A stretch of 64,000 bases of DNA, taken from the NCBI GenBank assembly GCA_016195815.1, contig JACPYX010000020.1, positions 1 through 64,000 on the forward strand. The letters run 5' to 3'. Positions within the stretch are counted from its first letter, which is position 1, and every line of letters begins with the position of its first letter. A program made the translations under genes and the position numbers. Shown one piece after another: positions 16,775 to 26,598 of this stretch. The stretch is from Chloroflexota bacterium (GTDB lineage Bacteria > Chloroflexota > Anaerolineae > Anaerolineales > Villigracilaceae). Under the pieces are notes generated by a model. It saw only the letters and a program-made list of their open reading frames with translations, was not told the origin of the DNA and did no database searches.

Positions 16775-18093
16775 GGCTTTTGTCCGGGAACGGGCTGGGT
16801 CGGGGAGCGAGGCGGCAGAGTCATTACCAATACTTTGTCAACGCGATGACCGTCCATGTCCATCACTTCGAAGCGCATCCCATTCCATTCAAAGTGGTCG
16901 GTACTTTGCGGCACGCGTCCGAGTGACATCATCACGAAACCGCTGAGCGTTTCATATTCATCTTCATGCGGCAGGGATTTGGTAAGCTTGAAGAGTTCCT
17001 TGAAGTCGTCTACAGACAACATGCCGTCCAACAGCCATGAGCCATCCTGTCGCTGCGTGGCCTGCGGCTCAATTTCAATGTCACCGACGATCTCTTCGAT
17101 AATGTCGTTGATGGTGAGCAACCCTTGCAAACTGCCAAACTCGTCAATGACCAGCATCAGTTCGGCGCTCTTCTCTTTGAAGAGTTCCAACGCGCGCGAA
17201 GCGAACATGGTCTCGGGGATGTAGAGCGCGGGCCGCAGTTTGTCTTTTAGTTTGAAGTTTTCGTTTGATAATCCGGGAGGGGCCAGCAGGTCGCGCGCCT
17301 TGATAATGCCGAGGATGGTGTCGAGGCTGTCCTGACAAACGGGGAAGCGCGAATAGTCGCACTCGGCCACCTTGCGCCGGATATCTTCCGGTGAATCTGA
17401 AATATCCAGCCACACGATGTCGGTGCGCGGCGTCATCAGGGAATAGATGCGCGAATCGCCGAGACTGAATACGCCCTCCACCATATCCTGCTCGGCCTCT
17501 TCGAATATGCCCGCTTCGGTGCCTTGATCTATGAGCAGTTGAATCTCTTCTTCCGTCACGGGCGGCTCAGCGCTCGGTTTGGCCCCCATCAATTTCAAAA
17601 CAGCATCAGTGAGACGGCCAAGTATCCATACCAATGGGGAGAATAATTTTGAGATGAAAAGCATCGGGCTGGATATGGACGCCGCGATTTTTTCCGGTTC
17701 ATGCAAAGCCAGGCGCTTTGGGATGAGTTCGCTGATGACCAGAGTTAGAACGGTGATGATGATCACCACAATGACGAGCGCCAGCGTGTCTGCATACGGA
17801 CCCAGAAGCGGCCACCGTTTAAGCAGTTCCGCCAGCGGATCTGAGAAGGCCGGTCCACCCACCGCGCCGAGCAAAACGCTGATGAGCGTGATGCCGATCT
17901 GCACCGTGGACAAAAACAATGAGGGATTCTGCGCCAGATCGAGGGCGGCTTTGGCGCGTTTATTCCCCTCGTTGGCTTGCTGTTGTAACTTTGCCTTGCG
18001 CGACGAAACCACCGCCATCTCAGACATGACAAACAAGCCGTTCAGCAAAAGTAAAAATACAAGGATTAGAATTTCAAACGTAATATTTGACAT
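16771..18093 (-). CDS. CNNM/CorC-type membrane protein (DUF21-CBS-CorC_HlyC)
   Basis: Protein of 440 aa: DUF21 with about four membrane segments (1-190), a CBS pair (about 205-330: MTPRTDIVWLD, LLVIDEFGSLQGLLT) and a C-terminal CorC_HlyC domain. This family handles Mg2+ or other divalent cations; the 'hemolysin' name is historical. ATG 18093 preferred to TTG 18096. Upstream partner of ggt. Confidence 0.9.
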   Translation of the reverse strand: MSNITFEILILVFLLLLNGLFVMSEMAVVSSRKAKLQQQANEGNKRAKAALDLAQNPSLFLSTVQIGITLISVLLGAVGGPAFSDPLAELLKRWPLLGPYADTLALVIVVIIITVLTLVISELIPKRLALHEPEKIAASISSPMLFISKLFSPLVWILGRLTDAVLKLMGAKPSAEPPVTEEEIQLLIDQGTEAGIFEEAEQDMVEGVFSLGDSRIYSLMTPRTDIVWLDISDSPEDIRRKVAECDYSRFPVCQDSLDTILGIIKARDLLAPPGLSNENFKLKDKLRPALYIPETMFASRALELFKEKSAELMLVIDEFGSLQGLLTINDIIEEIVGDIEIEPQATQRQDGSWLLDGMLSVDDFKELFKLTKSLPHEDEYETLSGFVMMSLGRVPQSTDHFEWNGMRFEVMDMDGHRVDKVLVMTLPPRSPTQPVPGQKP

Positions 18094-18129
18094 CAATTTT
18101 CGCTGGCGGGCTGAATGAACCTGCCGGAA

Positions 18130-19191
18130 TTATTTTACCCGAATCCCTTTGCCTTCTTTTACTTCGCCGATGACCCAAACTGGCTGATTCAATTCCTTTG
18201 CTCGCGCTTGAAACGAATCTAACTTCTCGCGCGGCACGCCAAGCAACAATCCGCCACTGGTTTGCGGATCGAACAAAAGCATTTGCGATTGTTCGTCAAT
18301 CGTTTCGTTGAATTTCACTTGCGGACTGAAATAACTTTTATTGTCGAATCCGCCGCCGGGGAAGGTTCCCATCTCGGCATATTTGCGTGCACAACTCACA
18401 AATGGAATTTCGCTGAATTGAATTTCAAGTGCGACATTCGCGGCGTTTGCCATTTCCAGTCCGTGACCGAGCAGACTGAAGCCGGTGATATCTGTTCCGC
18501 CGCGCAAGTTGAATTCGGTGGCGAGTTGACCGGCGGCTTTATTTAATCGCGTCATCCACGCAACAACTTCTTTGACATCTTTCTCGTTTGCTTGTTCGCG
18601 TTTTAGCGCGGTGGTCGTGACCCCAAAGCCGAGCGGCTTGGTCAAGACCAGCGCGTCGCCGATTTTGAATCCGCCTTTGCTCAACATCTTTTGCGGGTCA
18701 ACAAAGCCGATCACAACCAGTCCGTATTTTGGTTCTTTGTCCTGGACCGTGTGTCCGCCCGCGATGACCACGCCCGCTTCGCGCGCTTTCTCCGCGCCGC
18801 CGCGCAAGATTTCAGATGACAGAGCCATTGGCAGGTCCGGGGGAAGAGCCGCAATATTTAAAGCAAGAAACGGCGTCCCGCCCATGGCATAAATATCCGA
18901 GAGACTGTTGGCCGCGGCAATCGCGCCGTAATCGTACGCGTCATCAACAACCGGCGTGAAGAAATCGGTGGTCACAACGATGGCGCGCGAATCGTCCAGC
19001 CGCCAGACAGCCGCGTCGTCCGGGCCTGTAAGTCCGACCAACAAATCGGGATAGTCGGATGGTTTGAAGATGTCTTGCACGGGGCGCAGAACCTGCGCCA
19101 GCGTTTCCGCGTTGAGCTTCGAGGCTCAACCCGCGCAGGCCGCTAAACTCGTCAATCGAATCTGGCGGCCACTCGGTTTCACTTCATTCAC
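18130..19191 (-). CDS. selD: Selenide, water dikinase (selenophosphate synthetase), selenocysteine-containing
   Basis: SelD makes selenophosphate from selenide and ATP. A conventional reading starts at GTG 19080 and gives 316 aa that lack the catalytic segment. Reading through one in-frame TGA at 19128-19126 restores it: ...RLTSLAACAGUASKLNAETLAQVL..., with Sec22 at the Cys/Sec position and K25 as the catalytic Lys. The full frame begins at GTG 19191 with TTGGAGAG just upstream, giving 353 residues. The TGA lies in a perfect 7-bp hairpin (GTTGAGC/GCTCAAC, 6-nt loop), a candidate bSECIS. Glycine-rich ATP site GGHTVQDKEPKYG and C-terminal DPQTSGGLL are intact. Confidence 0.92.
19112..19136 (-). 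promoter_or_regulatory. Candidate bacterial SECIS element in selD
   Basis: GTTGAGC at the Sec codon pairs perfectly with GCTCAAC; loop CTCGAA; a CGC/GCG extension is possible across a small bulge. The UGA is within the 5' arm. Position is close to the codon, as SelB needs, though the UGA-to-loop distance is shorter than in E. coli fdhF. Confidence 0.6.
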
Positions 19192-19206
19192 GGTCTCTCC
19201 AATCGA

Positions 19207-19246
19207 AAAGTGGAAAGTAGAAAGTAGTCACTTTCTACTTTCCACT
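19207..19246. repeat. Long inverted repeat between the SPFH gene and selD
   Basis: AGTGGAAAGTAGAAAG pairs with CTTTCTACTTTCCACT across about 7 nt. No T-run, so it may be a processed-type terminator for the 19268 gene or an interspersed repeat. Confidence 0.6.
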
Positions 19247-19267
19247 GAGATCACAGCACAGAGAAAA

Positions 19268-20281
19268 CTATTGTGCGGTTGTCACATTTGGCAAAGGTAA
19301 AATGAATTGATTGCCGCTTGGAATGAAAATGGTCTGCACGGTCGGGGCCAGCTTGATGATGTATTGATATTGCAGAAGCTCCGGCGAGAGCGATTGCGTC
19401 AACAAGGTATTTGCTTGCGCTTCGGCCTGTGCCTGCAGGATGCGCGCATCTGCCGCGCCTTTAGCCGCGATCACCGCCGCGTCTGCCGAGCCTTGCGCCA
19501 CCTGCCGCGCCTGTTCGGCTTCCTGCTTCTTTTGCTCGACGACCAGTTTGGCCTGCAATGCCTGTTGTTCGGCGATCTGTTTTTGTTCAACTGCCTGTGC
19601 GTATTGATCGCTGAAACGGATGTTGCGAAGCAGGAAACTGGACATGATCAAATTGTTGTCCGCCAGTCCTTTTTGGATCGTAACGGTGATCATCTGCTCG
19701 AGTTCGGTGCGTTTGCTGCTGACGATTTCTTCCACGCCAAATTGTGAAACAGCATCGCGAATGGCGGCTCTTGTTACCGGCCGCACGACGTTGTCCTGGA
19801 ACCGATTCTGCCAGGTCTTATGCAAATTAATTAATTGTGCCGGGTCAATTGCATAGATAAGGGATGCGTCAATATAGACCTGCTGACCGTCCTTCGTGCG
19901 GGCCTCGATCGAGTCGTCGCCTGACACTTGGCCTTCGCTGGCAGAGGTCGCCATCGTATAAGTCTGCCGCGCCACTGAATAAATCTGGACGCTTTCGATT
20001 CCTGGAGTAATCAAGTGCAGGCCCGGCCCAAGCGGCTGTGCCCTGTATCCATTGGGCTGGAAAGCCGAGATGACAACTCCATATTGGTCAGCTTGCAGGA
20101 AAACCAGCCCCAAACCGGCGGCGGTCATGATCAGTGCCACGATTGCCAGGGCGATGACTGCCGTGCTCAACCCGCGTGTCGGTTGCTGGCGGCTGGCGCG
20201 TGTGACTACCAGAAACAAAACGCCGATAAAACCGATCCATGCAAGGGTTGCTATGCCTTGAAAAACACTTGCAATATTCAT
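19268..20281 (-). CDS. SPFH/prohibitin-family membrane protein
   Basis: Protein of 337 aa. Two membrane segments (about 10-28 and 40-62) then an SPFH domain (QYGVVISAFQPNGYRAQPLGPGLHLITPGI ... EARTKDGQQVYIDASLIYAID) and a long Ala/Gln/Glu coiled coil (EQKQIAEQQALQAKLVVEQKKQEAEQARQ). Likely forms membrane-microdomain rings. Start at 20281 has GGAGGAG upstream; the frame extends 6 codons further without support. Confidence 0.85.
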   Translation of the reverse strand: MNIASVFQGIATLAWIGFIGVLFLVVTRASRQQPTRGLSTAVIALAIVALIMTAAGLGLVFLQADQYGVVISAFQPNGYRAQPLGPGLHLITPGIESVQIYSVARQTYTMATSASEGQVSGDDSIEARTKDGQQVYIDASLIYAIDPAQLINLHKTWQNRFQDNVVRPVTRAAIRDAVSQFGVEEIVSSKRTELEQMITVTIQKGLADNNLIMSSFLLRNIRFSDQYAQAVEQKQIAEQQALQAKLVVEQKKQEAEQARQVAQGSADAAVIAAKGAADARILQAQAEAQANTLLTQSLSPELLQYQYIIKLAPTVQTIFIPSGNQFILPLPNVTTAQ

Positions 20282-20325
20282 ATTCTCCTCCGAAGTCAAA
20301 ATGACGTCTTGATTATTATAATCGC

Positions 20326-20354
20326 TTGTCCTCCAATAAGAGCCATGTTAGGAT
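20326..20354 (+). promoter_or_regulatory. Promoter of the 20361 gene (leaderless arrangement)
   Basis: TTGTCC (20326-20331), 17-nt spacer, TAGGAT (20349-20354), then ATG only 6 nt later. No ribosome-binding site. Confidence 0.5.
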
Positions 20355-20360
20355 GGTTCC

Positions 20361-21062
20361 ATGCAGGCCGACGGACAGATCAACGAACTTATTTTGCTCG
20401 ATGGACTCCCCGCCGCGCGGATTCTCTGCCCGCCGCGGCTGATCCCCGCGCCCGGGCAATACCTGCTCGCCCATGCAGACGGTTCAGACTCGCCGCCTGC
20501 ACTGCGTTCTTCAGTGTTGGCGGCTCCCGTTTTCGCGGCTAAAATTTTCGCAAGTGGTTTTCTCGCCGCACCGCCCGCGCCTTCATCATGGATACCGGGT
20601 ATGCGGCTTCATCTGCGCGGTCCGCTTGGACATGGCTTTTCATTGCCCGCCTCCGCGCGGCGCGTGGCTTTAATTGCCTTCGATCAATCTCCGCGCCGAT
20701 TGCTTTCTTTGCTCGATCCAGCTTTCAAACAAGACGCGTCGGTGACTCTGGTCTGCGATCATCAGCCGGATGGCCTGCCCTTACAAGTGGAAGTCCAGCC
20801 GTTGCGCGCGTTGAATGAAGTCTGCGTGTGGGCCGATTACGCCGCGTTCGATTCGGCGCGCGAATCACTGCCCGGGCTGAGAGAAAGGCTTGGGATGTTG
20901 AGTCCGCTTGATGGGCGCAGTGCAGCGCAGATTCTCGTCCGCGCGCCCATGCCTTGCGGCGGGCTCGCAGAATGCGGAGTCTGCGCTGTCGAAGGCCGCC
21001 GCGCTCGTTTGTTAGCTTGCGAGGATGGGCCGGTCTTTGACCTAAAGGATTTGTTGAAATAA
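20361..21062 (+). CDS. PyrK-like electron-transfer (2Fe-2S, flavin) subunit
   Basis: Protein of 233 aa. LRGPLGHGFSLP is the nucleotide/FAD region of the ferredoxin-reductase-like fold and the C-terminus MPCGGLAECGVCAVEGRRARLLACEDGPVF has the four-Cys [2Fe-2S] pattern of PyrK, which links dihydroorotate dehydrogenase B to NAD+. No pyrD gene is near, and the FAD-binding region is shortened and divergent, so a related redox role is possible. Confidence 0.7.
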   Translation: MQADGQINELILLDGLPAARILCPPRLIPAPGQYLLAHADGSDSPPALRSSVLAAPVFAAKIFASGFLAAPPAPSSWIPGMRLHLRGPLGHGFSLPASARRVALIAFDQSPRRLLSLLDPAFKQDASVTLVCDHQPDGLPLQVEVQPLRALNEVCVWADYAAFDSARESLPGLRERLGMLSPLDGRSAAQILVRAPMPCGGLAECGVCAVEGRRARLLACEDGPVFDLKDLLK

Positions 21063-21092
21063 AAAATGTCCTCTTTTGAAAGAGGACATGTG
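21063..21092 (-). terminator. Terminator of the 21097 gene
   Basis: On the minus strand ATGTCCTCTTT / AAAGAGGACAT with a 2-nt loop, followed by TTTTTT. Three to six nt past the stop of the minus-strand gene. Confidence 0.85.
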
Positions 21093-21096
21093 GGGG

Positions 21097-22038
21097 TTAG
21101 TACCAAATTCGGAACGATGTGCTGGACGTTCCGCTTTGTCCGCCGTAACTACAGGTGATATCAATATAAACCAGGTTGCCGTACGGTTGGCCGACCACAT
21201 TTAAAGAGATGATCGCCACGCCGTTGGAATTTGTCTTGGATGTTTCCGTTTCGGTCTTTTGATCGGGCCAGCGGATATTGGCAGTGCAGACTGCGCCATC
21301 CACAATTTCTGAGCGTTGATCCTGCGTAATAATGAAGACCAATTGCTGATCGTTGGCTAGTGTTACTGCCTTCCATACAAAAGCGCGTACTTGTATTGAT
21401 GTAACGACGGGCGCATTGTCTGTCGCCATGGGACCGAGCGCTCCCGGGTCTTCGCCCTGTTTGTCAAAATACATGCGGCCCAGGTCGGTAATAATTACTC
21501 GCTGACCTTCAGGCTTGGAAGGCTGCCACTCCATGCGCGCCTTTTCGAAGTATTGCACGATCACGCCGTCGTGATATTCAAAAGGAGAAATGGGATATCC
21601 AAATTGCGCCACGCCGCCATTCTTATCGAAGAACTCCAGAAAGGCGAAGCAGACGGCGTAATTAGTTTCGGAATATAAACGGCAGGCGAAAGGGCTATAG
21701 ATGATTAACTGGTTGGCCGGAATGTATAGCTGGCGGCCGATGTCGGTCAGGGTTACACGCTGGCCCTCGGGAAGTTCGGGCCGATATTCAAAGCGAGCAC
21801 GCTGAAAGTACTGGACACGCTTGCCGTCTTTTGCCTTGAGTTCTTCAGTGATGGGATAACCGTAAAGCGTCGTTGGATCCGTGGCTGCTTGATAGAATTT
21901 TAGAAAATCGCCCTGTACGCTGTGGCCTGTCTGCGGAAAATATTCCGGGCCTGGCGCCTGCGCGGAAACGGATGACCAGGCGAAGGCCGACAAGGAAAAC
22001 ACCGCGATAAACGTTAACAAACGACGAAAAATACCCAT
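21097..22038 (-). CDS. Secreted protein with repeated YGYPI/FEYRPE modules
   Basis: Protein of 313 aa with a signal peptide (cleavage near SVSAQA). Two copies of a module occur: 'FYQAATDPTTLYGYPITEEL...VQYFQRARFEYRPE...TDIGRQLY' and 'FLEFFDKNGGVAQFGYPISPF...VQYFEKARMEWQPS...TDLGRMYF'. Such modules are common in secreted Chloroflexota proteins of unknown function. The C-terminal 110 residues look like an Ig-like domain. Start at 22038 is chosen for the signal peptide; TATAAT lies 6 nt upstream, so the mRNA may be leaderless. Confidence 0.75.
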   Translation of the reverse strand: MGIFRRLLTFIAVFSLSAFAWSSVSAQAPGPEYFPQTGHSVQGDFLKFYQAATDPTTLYGYPITEELKAKDGKRVQYFQRARFEYRPELPEGQRVTLTDIGRQLYIPANQLIIYSPFACRLYSETNYAVCFAFLEFFDKNGGVAQFGYPISPFEYHDGVIVQYFEKARMEWQPSKPEGQRVIITDLGRMYFDKQGEDPGALGPMATDNAPVVTSIQVRAFVWKAVTLANDQQLVFIITQDQRSEIVDGAVCTANIRWPDQKTETETSKTNSNGVAIISLNVVGQPYGNLVYIDITCSYGGQSGTSSTSFRIWY

Positions 22039-22150
22039 ATTCAAATTATACACAGTTTCTTTTATATCCCGCATTACAAAGTAGTAACGTGGAGCCTGCT
22101 AATGAAAATGGAATTCCGGGCTGTGGTTTGATCTGCCGGATCGCCTGAGA

Positions 22151-23296
22151 TCAAACCTGGAAATCGAGCAGCGCCTGAACGATCTTTTGCGCGGCTTGTC
22201 CATCGCCAAACGGGTTCGATGCTTTTGCCATTGCCGCGTACGCGGATTCGTCCTCCAAAAGCCGCGTCGCTTCGCGGACGATGCGGCGGGTGTCTGTTCC
22301 AACCAGCTTGAGCGTCCCCGCCGCGACTCCCTCCGGGCGTTCGGTCACTTCCCGCAAAACGAGAACCGGAATTCCAAACGCAGGCGCTTCTTCCTGAATT
22401 CCGCCCGAATCGGTCAGGATCAATGTGGCGCGTTTCATCAAATGAACAAGCGGCAGATAATCCAGCGGCGGCAGAAGTGTGATGTGCGCTGTGTCTTTTA
22501 GAATGCGGTTGACCGGCTGCTGCACATTGGGATTGAGATGCACGGGATAAACCAACTCCACATCGCCGCGTGAAGCCAGCTCTTTAAGCGCTTGGCAAAT
22601 ATTCTCGAAAGATTGTCCAAAGTTTTCGCGGCGGTGGGCAGTTACCAGAATTAACTTCTTTTCTGATTCCCTATTCTCAATTCCCAATTTTCCAAGCAAC
22701 TCTGTAATCTCTTTCGGCTCAGATTGCTTTGAAACAAACCGCAGCGCGTCGATGACCGGATTGCCCGTCAGCGCAATAATTTTGTCTGGGATGCCTTCGC
22801 GCAGTAAATTTTGCCGCGCCCATTCGGTGGGGGCGAAGTGCAAATCCGCGGCCACGCCGGCCACGCGGCGATTGATCTCCTCCGGGAAAGGCTGCCATTT
22901 GTCGTGCGTCCGCAAGCCGGCTTCAACGTGTCCGACGCGGATGCGGCGGTAATAAGCCAACAGCGCAGTGATCGCGACGGTGGTCGTATCGCCTTGCACC
23001 AGAACCCAATCCGGCTTGAAATCGGAAAGAACTGGATCGAGATGGGTAAAGATGGCCGCGCTGAGTTCAGCCAGTGACTGGTCTGCGCGCATCAAATCGA
23101 GATCGTAATCCGGCTTGATCTGGAACAGGCCAAGCACTTGGTCGAGCATCTGGCGGTGTTGCGCGGTGACGCACACGCGCGATTCGATTCCCTTTGTGTC
23201 AACAAGAGCGCGGACAACCGGAGCCATCTTCACGGCCTCGGGACGCGTTCCAAAGACAGAAAGAACTTTAATCACTGGCAACCGATTACTGATCAC
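22151..23296 (-). CDS. wecB: UDP-N-acetylglucosamine 2-epimerase
   Basis: Protein of about 381 aa making UDP-ManNAc from UDP-GlcNAc. [18 protein letters not shown] is the N-terminal signature, [22 protein letters not shown] carries active-site residues, and [30 protein letters not shown] is the UDP-binding region. GTG 23296 overlaps the wecC stop (GTGA); GTG 23275 would give the more usual length. Downstream partner of wecC, so the pair makes UDP-ManNAc uronate for surface polysaccharide. Confidence 0.92.
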   Translation of the reverse strand: MISNRLPVIKVLSVFGTRPEAVKMAPVVRALVDTKGIESRVCVTAQHRQMLDQVLGLFQIKPDYDLDLMRADQSLAELSAAIFTHLDPVLSDFKPDWVLVQGDTTTVAITALLAYYRRIRVGHVEAGLRTHDKWQPFPEEINRRVAGVAADLHFAPTEWARQNLLREGIPDKIIALTGNPVIDALRFVSKQSEPKEITELLGKLGIENRESEKKLILVTAHRRENFGQSFENICQALKELASRGDVELVYPVHLNPNVQQPVNRILKDTAHITLLPPLDYLPLVHLMKRATLILTDSGGIQEEAPAFGIPVLVLREVTERPEGVAAGTLKLVGTDTRRIVREATRLLEDESAYAAMAKASNPFGDGQAAQKIVQALLDFQV

Positions 23297-24597
23297 TTTC
23301 CTGCACCTAATCTTGTGACCGCAAACCCCGCGCTTTGCCAATTGGCCGCGTTCCAGCCATTGACGGTGTCTACGATCACGCGTGCTTTGGTCTTTGCTGC
23401 GACGTCAATGGGTTTCAGGTTGATGAACTCGGTGTGGCGTACAAGAAGAACAATTGCATCCGCATCATTGAGCGCATCATCGAGACTCTTTGCCATGTCC
23501 ATGCCAGGCAAGCCTTCCAACTTGAACGGCTCAAATGCCTTGACTCTTGCGCCTTCTTTTTGAAGCAGATGAACAACTTCGTTGGCGGGGCTTTCGCGCA
23601 GATCGTCTACATCGGGTTTGTATGCAAGTCCAAGCGCGGCAATTCTTTTTCCTTTAATAACATCACCAAGTGCGCGTTTGACTAAATCAACAACAAAATG
23701 CGGCTGTGCGTCGTTGACTTTTCGCGAATTGTAAATGAGCGGCGTCAACTCCGGCGCAGTCTCGACGAAGAACCATGGGTCCACGCTGATGCAGTGTCCG
23801 CCGACGCCGGGGCCGGGACTCAAAATCTTGACGCGCGGGTGCAGGCTGGCGATCTGGATCGCCTCCCACACGTCCACGCCGAATTTGTCGGCGAGGCGCG
23901 CGAACTCGTTGGCAATGGCAATGTTGACATCGCGATATGTGTTCTCCATCAGTTTAACCATCTCGGCGGTGGTGGCGTCGGTCTGGACGATCTGGCCTTT
24001 GACGAAGATCGAATAGAGGTCCGCGCCGGCCTGGGCCGATTCGGGCGTCACGCCGCCGATGACGCGCGCGTTCTCGATCAACTCGCGCAAAATTTGTCCG
24101 GGCAAAACGCGTTCGGGCGAATAAGCCAAATGAAAGTCGCGCCCGGCTTGGAGTCCGGAACGAGCGAGAATCGGAGCCACCAGTTCGAGAGTCGTACGCG
24201 GGGGCGATGTCGATTCGAGCACGACTAGATTGTCTTTCCGCAAAAATGGGACGATGGCTTCCGTCGCGGAGGTCACGGCGCGCATGTCGGCCAGTTTGTA
24301 TTTCTGTCCGTTGTATTCGCCGAACTTGTTTTCATGGAAGGGAGTCGGCACGGCGATGAGGAAAGCATCCGCTTCTTGCGGTTGAGTTGAAACGCTGAAG
24401 TTGCCGGAAGCCAGCGCGGCACTGACGGTGTCGCGCAGTCCCGGTTCGTGGATGTGGATTTCGCCGCGCTGCAAAGTTTCGACGATGCTTTTATTTACAT
24501 CCACGCCGAGGACCTTGACGCCATGCGTCGCGAAAGTGGAAGCGGTTGGCAGGCCGATATAGCCCAGGCCGAGGACACAGATTTTTTTGAAATTCAC
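23293..24597 (-). CDS. wecC: UDP-N-acetyl-D-mannosamine dehydrogenase
   Basis: Protein of 434 aa of the UDP-glucose/GDP-mannose dehydrogenase family. [14 protein letters not shown] binds [16 protein letters not shown] holds the catalytic Cys; [18 protein letters not shown] is the C-terminal signature. Starts at GTG 24597 with GGAG five nt upstream. First gene of the pair. Confidence 0.92.
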   Translation of the reverse strand: MNFKKICVLGLGYIGLPTASTFATHGVKVLGVDVNKSIVETLQRGEIHIHEPGLRDTVSAALASGNFSVSTQPQEADAFLIAVPTPFHENKFGEYNGQKYKLADMRAVTSATEAIVPFLRKDNLVVLESTSPPRTTLELVAPILARSGLQAGRDFHLAYSPERVLPGQILRELIENARVIGGVTPESAQAGADLYSIFVKGQIVQTDATTAEMVKLMENTYRDVNIAIANEFARLADKFGVDVWEAIQIASLHPRVKILSPGPGVGGHCISVDPWFFVETAPELTPLIYNSRKVNDAQPHFVVDLVKRALGDVIKGKRIAALGLAYKPDVDDLRESPANEVVHLLQKEGARVKAFEPFKLEGLPGMDMAKSLDDALNDADAIVLLVRHTEFINLKPIDVAAKTKARVIVDTVNGWNAANWQSAGFAVTRLGAGK

Positions 24598-24980
24598 ATA
24601 ATCTCCGTTGGATTGAAAAAAGAATCCGCAACACGAAATAATGAGCGGTGCCAGGGGTGGTATTTTTTACCCTTGTTTTCTTTTTTTATAAAGTTTCAAG
24701 ATGCGCCGTTCGTCGTTCTTCGTTCAGGCAAAATCGTTCGCAATTTCCTCAATAATTTTCTCGCCGGCTCCAAACTCTTTATATGATGCGCTTCAAAAAA
24801 CCTCGCTGTAGATTCTTCCCCGCAATTGCCGTGAATGATCTTGTCGAGAAGGTCCCTTTTTGTCATTTTATCAAATCGGAAATGAATTTCCTCATTATAC
24901 CCGCATGAAACGGATGCTGATTTAGTTCGTATGTATATATTGAGAGTTGTTGTATAATCATTTTGTGCAAAGAAGGAAAA
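24598..24980. other. 383-bp gap between wecC and the NfeD gene
   Basis: AT-rich spacer between divergent genes, with poly-T and poly-A tracts near 24661-24690 and a TATAAT at 24953-24958 upstream of the NfeD-like gene. A short minus-strand frame (see 24696) lies inside. No RNA gene is apparent. Confidence 0.5.
24696..24866 (-). CDS. Possible 56-aa ORF
   Basis: ATG at 24866 opens MTKRDLLDKIIHGNCGEESTARFFEAHHIK..., ending RRTTNGAS. It starts like a short helical protein, but the 3' end reads through a CGTTCGTCG-rich spacer and no ribosome-binding site is seen. A TATAAT-like box lies about 28 nt upstream. Unknown and possibly not real. Confidence 0.25.
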   Translation of the reverse strand: MTKRDLLDKIIHGNCGEESTARFFEAHHIKSLEPARKLLRKLRTILPERRTTNGAS

Positions 24981-25577
24981 ATGGACATTCTGCTCGATCC
25001 AAACGTCGCTTACTTGCTGCTGGTTTTAATGACACTGCTGGCTTTGCTGGCAATTATTACTCCAGGGACGGGGGTTTTGGAAGTCGGTACGCTGTTCTCG
25101 CTTGTGCTGGCCGGTTATGCAGTTTATAACATTTCGTTCAATTGGTGGGCATTACTGATTCTGTTCGTCAGCCTGGCGCCCTTTATTTATGGCATTCGAA
25201 AGCCAAAACGCGAAGCTTTTCTCGTTCTCTCGATACTTGGTTTTGTTGCAGGGTCGGTGTTTTTCTTTACAGAAAACGGGAAGCCGGCTGTTCATCCTCT
25301 TCTGGCTGTCGTTGTTTCGATTGTATACGCCGTCTCGTTGTGGATCGTTATTCGCAAAACACTTCAAGCGGCGCATGTGCGCCCGGTTCATGACCTGGGC
25401 TCTTTGATCGGGCAGACCGGCGAAGCCCGTACAAATATTCATGCGGATGGTTCTGTTCAGGTGGAAGGCGAGCTATGGAGCGCGCGCAGTGAACAGGCCA
25501 TTCCCATTGGCAGCCGGGTGCGAATTGTAAATCGTGATGGGTTCGTTCTGCTTGTCGAAAGTGATGACAAGAAATAG
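24981..25577 (+). CDS. NfeD-like membrane protein
   Basis: Protein of 198 aa with four membrane segments (residues 8-125) and a C-terminal OB-fold (LGSLIGQTGEARTNIHADGSVQVEGELWSARS...IPIGSRVRIV). NfeD proteins pair with stomatin-type proteins, and one follows 36 nt downstream. GAAGGAAAA precedes the ATG. Confidence 0.88.
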   Translation: MDILLDPNVAYLLLVLMTLLALLAIITPGTGVLEVGTLFSLVLAGYAVYNISFNWWALLILFVSLAPFIYGIRKPKREAFLVLSILGFVAGSVFFFTENGKPAVHPLLAVVVSIVYAVSLWIVIRKTLQAAHVRPVHDLGSLIGQTGEARTNIHADGSVQVEGELWSARSEQAIPIGSRVRIVNRDGFVLLVESDDKK

Positions 25578-25613
25578 CCTGATTTCATTTCAATTATAAA
25601 AGGAGAAAATAAA

Positions 25614-26501
25614 ATGCAATATCTTTTATATTGTACGTTTGGCGGTTTGCTGATTTTCGGCTTCATCGCGATTGTCAACATGATTCGCATCGTGCCGGAG
25701 TATCAGCGCCTGGTGGTCTTCCGTCTCGGACGCGTGTTGTCCACGCCCAAAGGCCCGGGTATCGTTTTGCTGATCCCCTTCGTGGATATTCCGAAAATGG
25801 TTGATCTGCGCGAGCAGATCCGCGAAGTGCCGCATCAGGTCTCGATCACAAAAGATAACGCGCCGATCTCGATTGACTTTCTGTGGTACTACAAAGTCCT
25901 TGACCCGGGACAGTCAGTGCTGGCAGTTCAGAACTTTGAGTTATCTGCGGCTGGTATTGCCGCCACCACTTTGCGGGCGGTCATTGGCGGTATTCCGCTG
26001 GATGACGTGCTTTCGGAACGCGAACATATCAACACCATGCTTCGCACCCGCCTTGACGAGATCACTGAACGCTGGGGCGTAAAAGTCACCAACGTTGAGA
26101 TTCGCGAAATCATTCCTCCAAAAGATGTTCAGGAGGCCATGAACCGCCAAATGACAGCAGAGCGCATCCGCCGCGCAGTCGTCACCGAGTCGACGGGTAC
26201 GCGCGAAGCCGCCATCAACGTGGCCGAGGGCGAGAAGCAATCCGCCATTCTGCGTGCGGAAGGCCAGAAGCAATCCGCCATTTTGGCCGCCGAAGGCGAA
26301 CGGCAGGCGCAGGCTCTGCGCGCGCAAGGTTATGCCGATGCGTTGACCAACATCTTCAACTCCGCCAAACTGGTTGACCAGAACACGATGACCTTGCAGT
26401 ATTTCGAAGCGCTCAAATCCATTGGCAACGGCGCCTCCACGAAATATATCTTCCCGCTTGAGTTCACGAGCATGGTCGAGAAGATTACCGGCAAGAAGTA
26501 A
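25614..26501 (+). CDS. Slipin/stomatin-like SPFH protein
   Basis: Protein of 295 aa: N-terminal membrane anchor (YCTFGGLLIFGFIAIVNMI), SPFH domain (RIVPEYQRLVVFRLGRVLSTPKGPGIVLLIPFVD) and a coiled coil with the repeated unit GEKQSAILRAEGQKQSAIL. Partner of the NfeD-like protein in a membrane complex. AAAGGAG precedes the start; a strong terminator follows. Confidence 0.92.
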   Translation: MQYLLYCTFGGLLIFGFIAIVNMIRIVPEYQRLVVFRLGRVLSTPKGPGIVLLIPFVDIPKMVDLREQIREVPHQVSITKDNAPISIDFLWYYKVLDPGQSVLAVQNFELSAAGIAATTLRAVIGGIPLDDVLSEREHINTMLRTRLDEITERWGVKVTNVEIREIIPPKDVQEAMNRQMTAERIRRAVVTESTGTREAAINVAEGEKQSAILRAEGQKQSAILAAEGERQAQALRAQGYADALTNIFNSAKLVDQNTMTLQYFEALKSIGNGASTKYIFPLEFTSMVEKITGKK

Positions 26502-26518
26502 ATTCCAGAAAGTAATAT

Positions 26519-26562
26519 AAAAAATGGAAAGCGGCGCCCTTATTCCGCTTTCCATTTTTTAT
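26519..26562. terminator. Terminator after the slipin gene
   Basis: AAAAAATGGAAAGCGG / CCGCTTTCCATTTTTT, 16-bp stem with a 10-nt loop. Symmetric A/T flanks. Confidence 0.9.
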
Positions 26563-26598
26563 ATTCCATCGTTTGGTACAATCAACCCGATTTGGACG

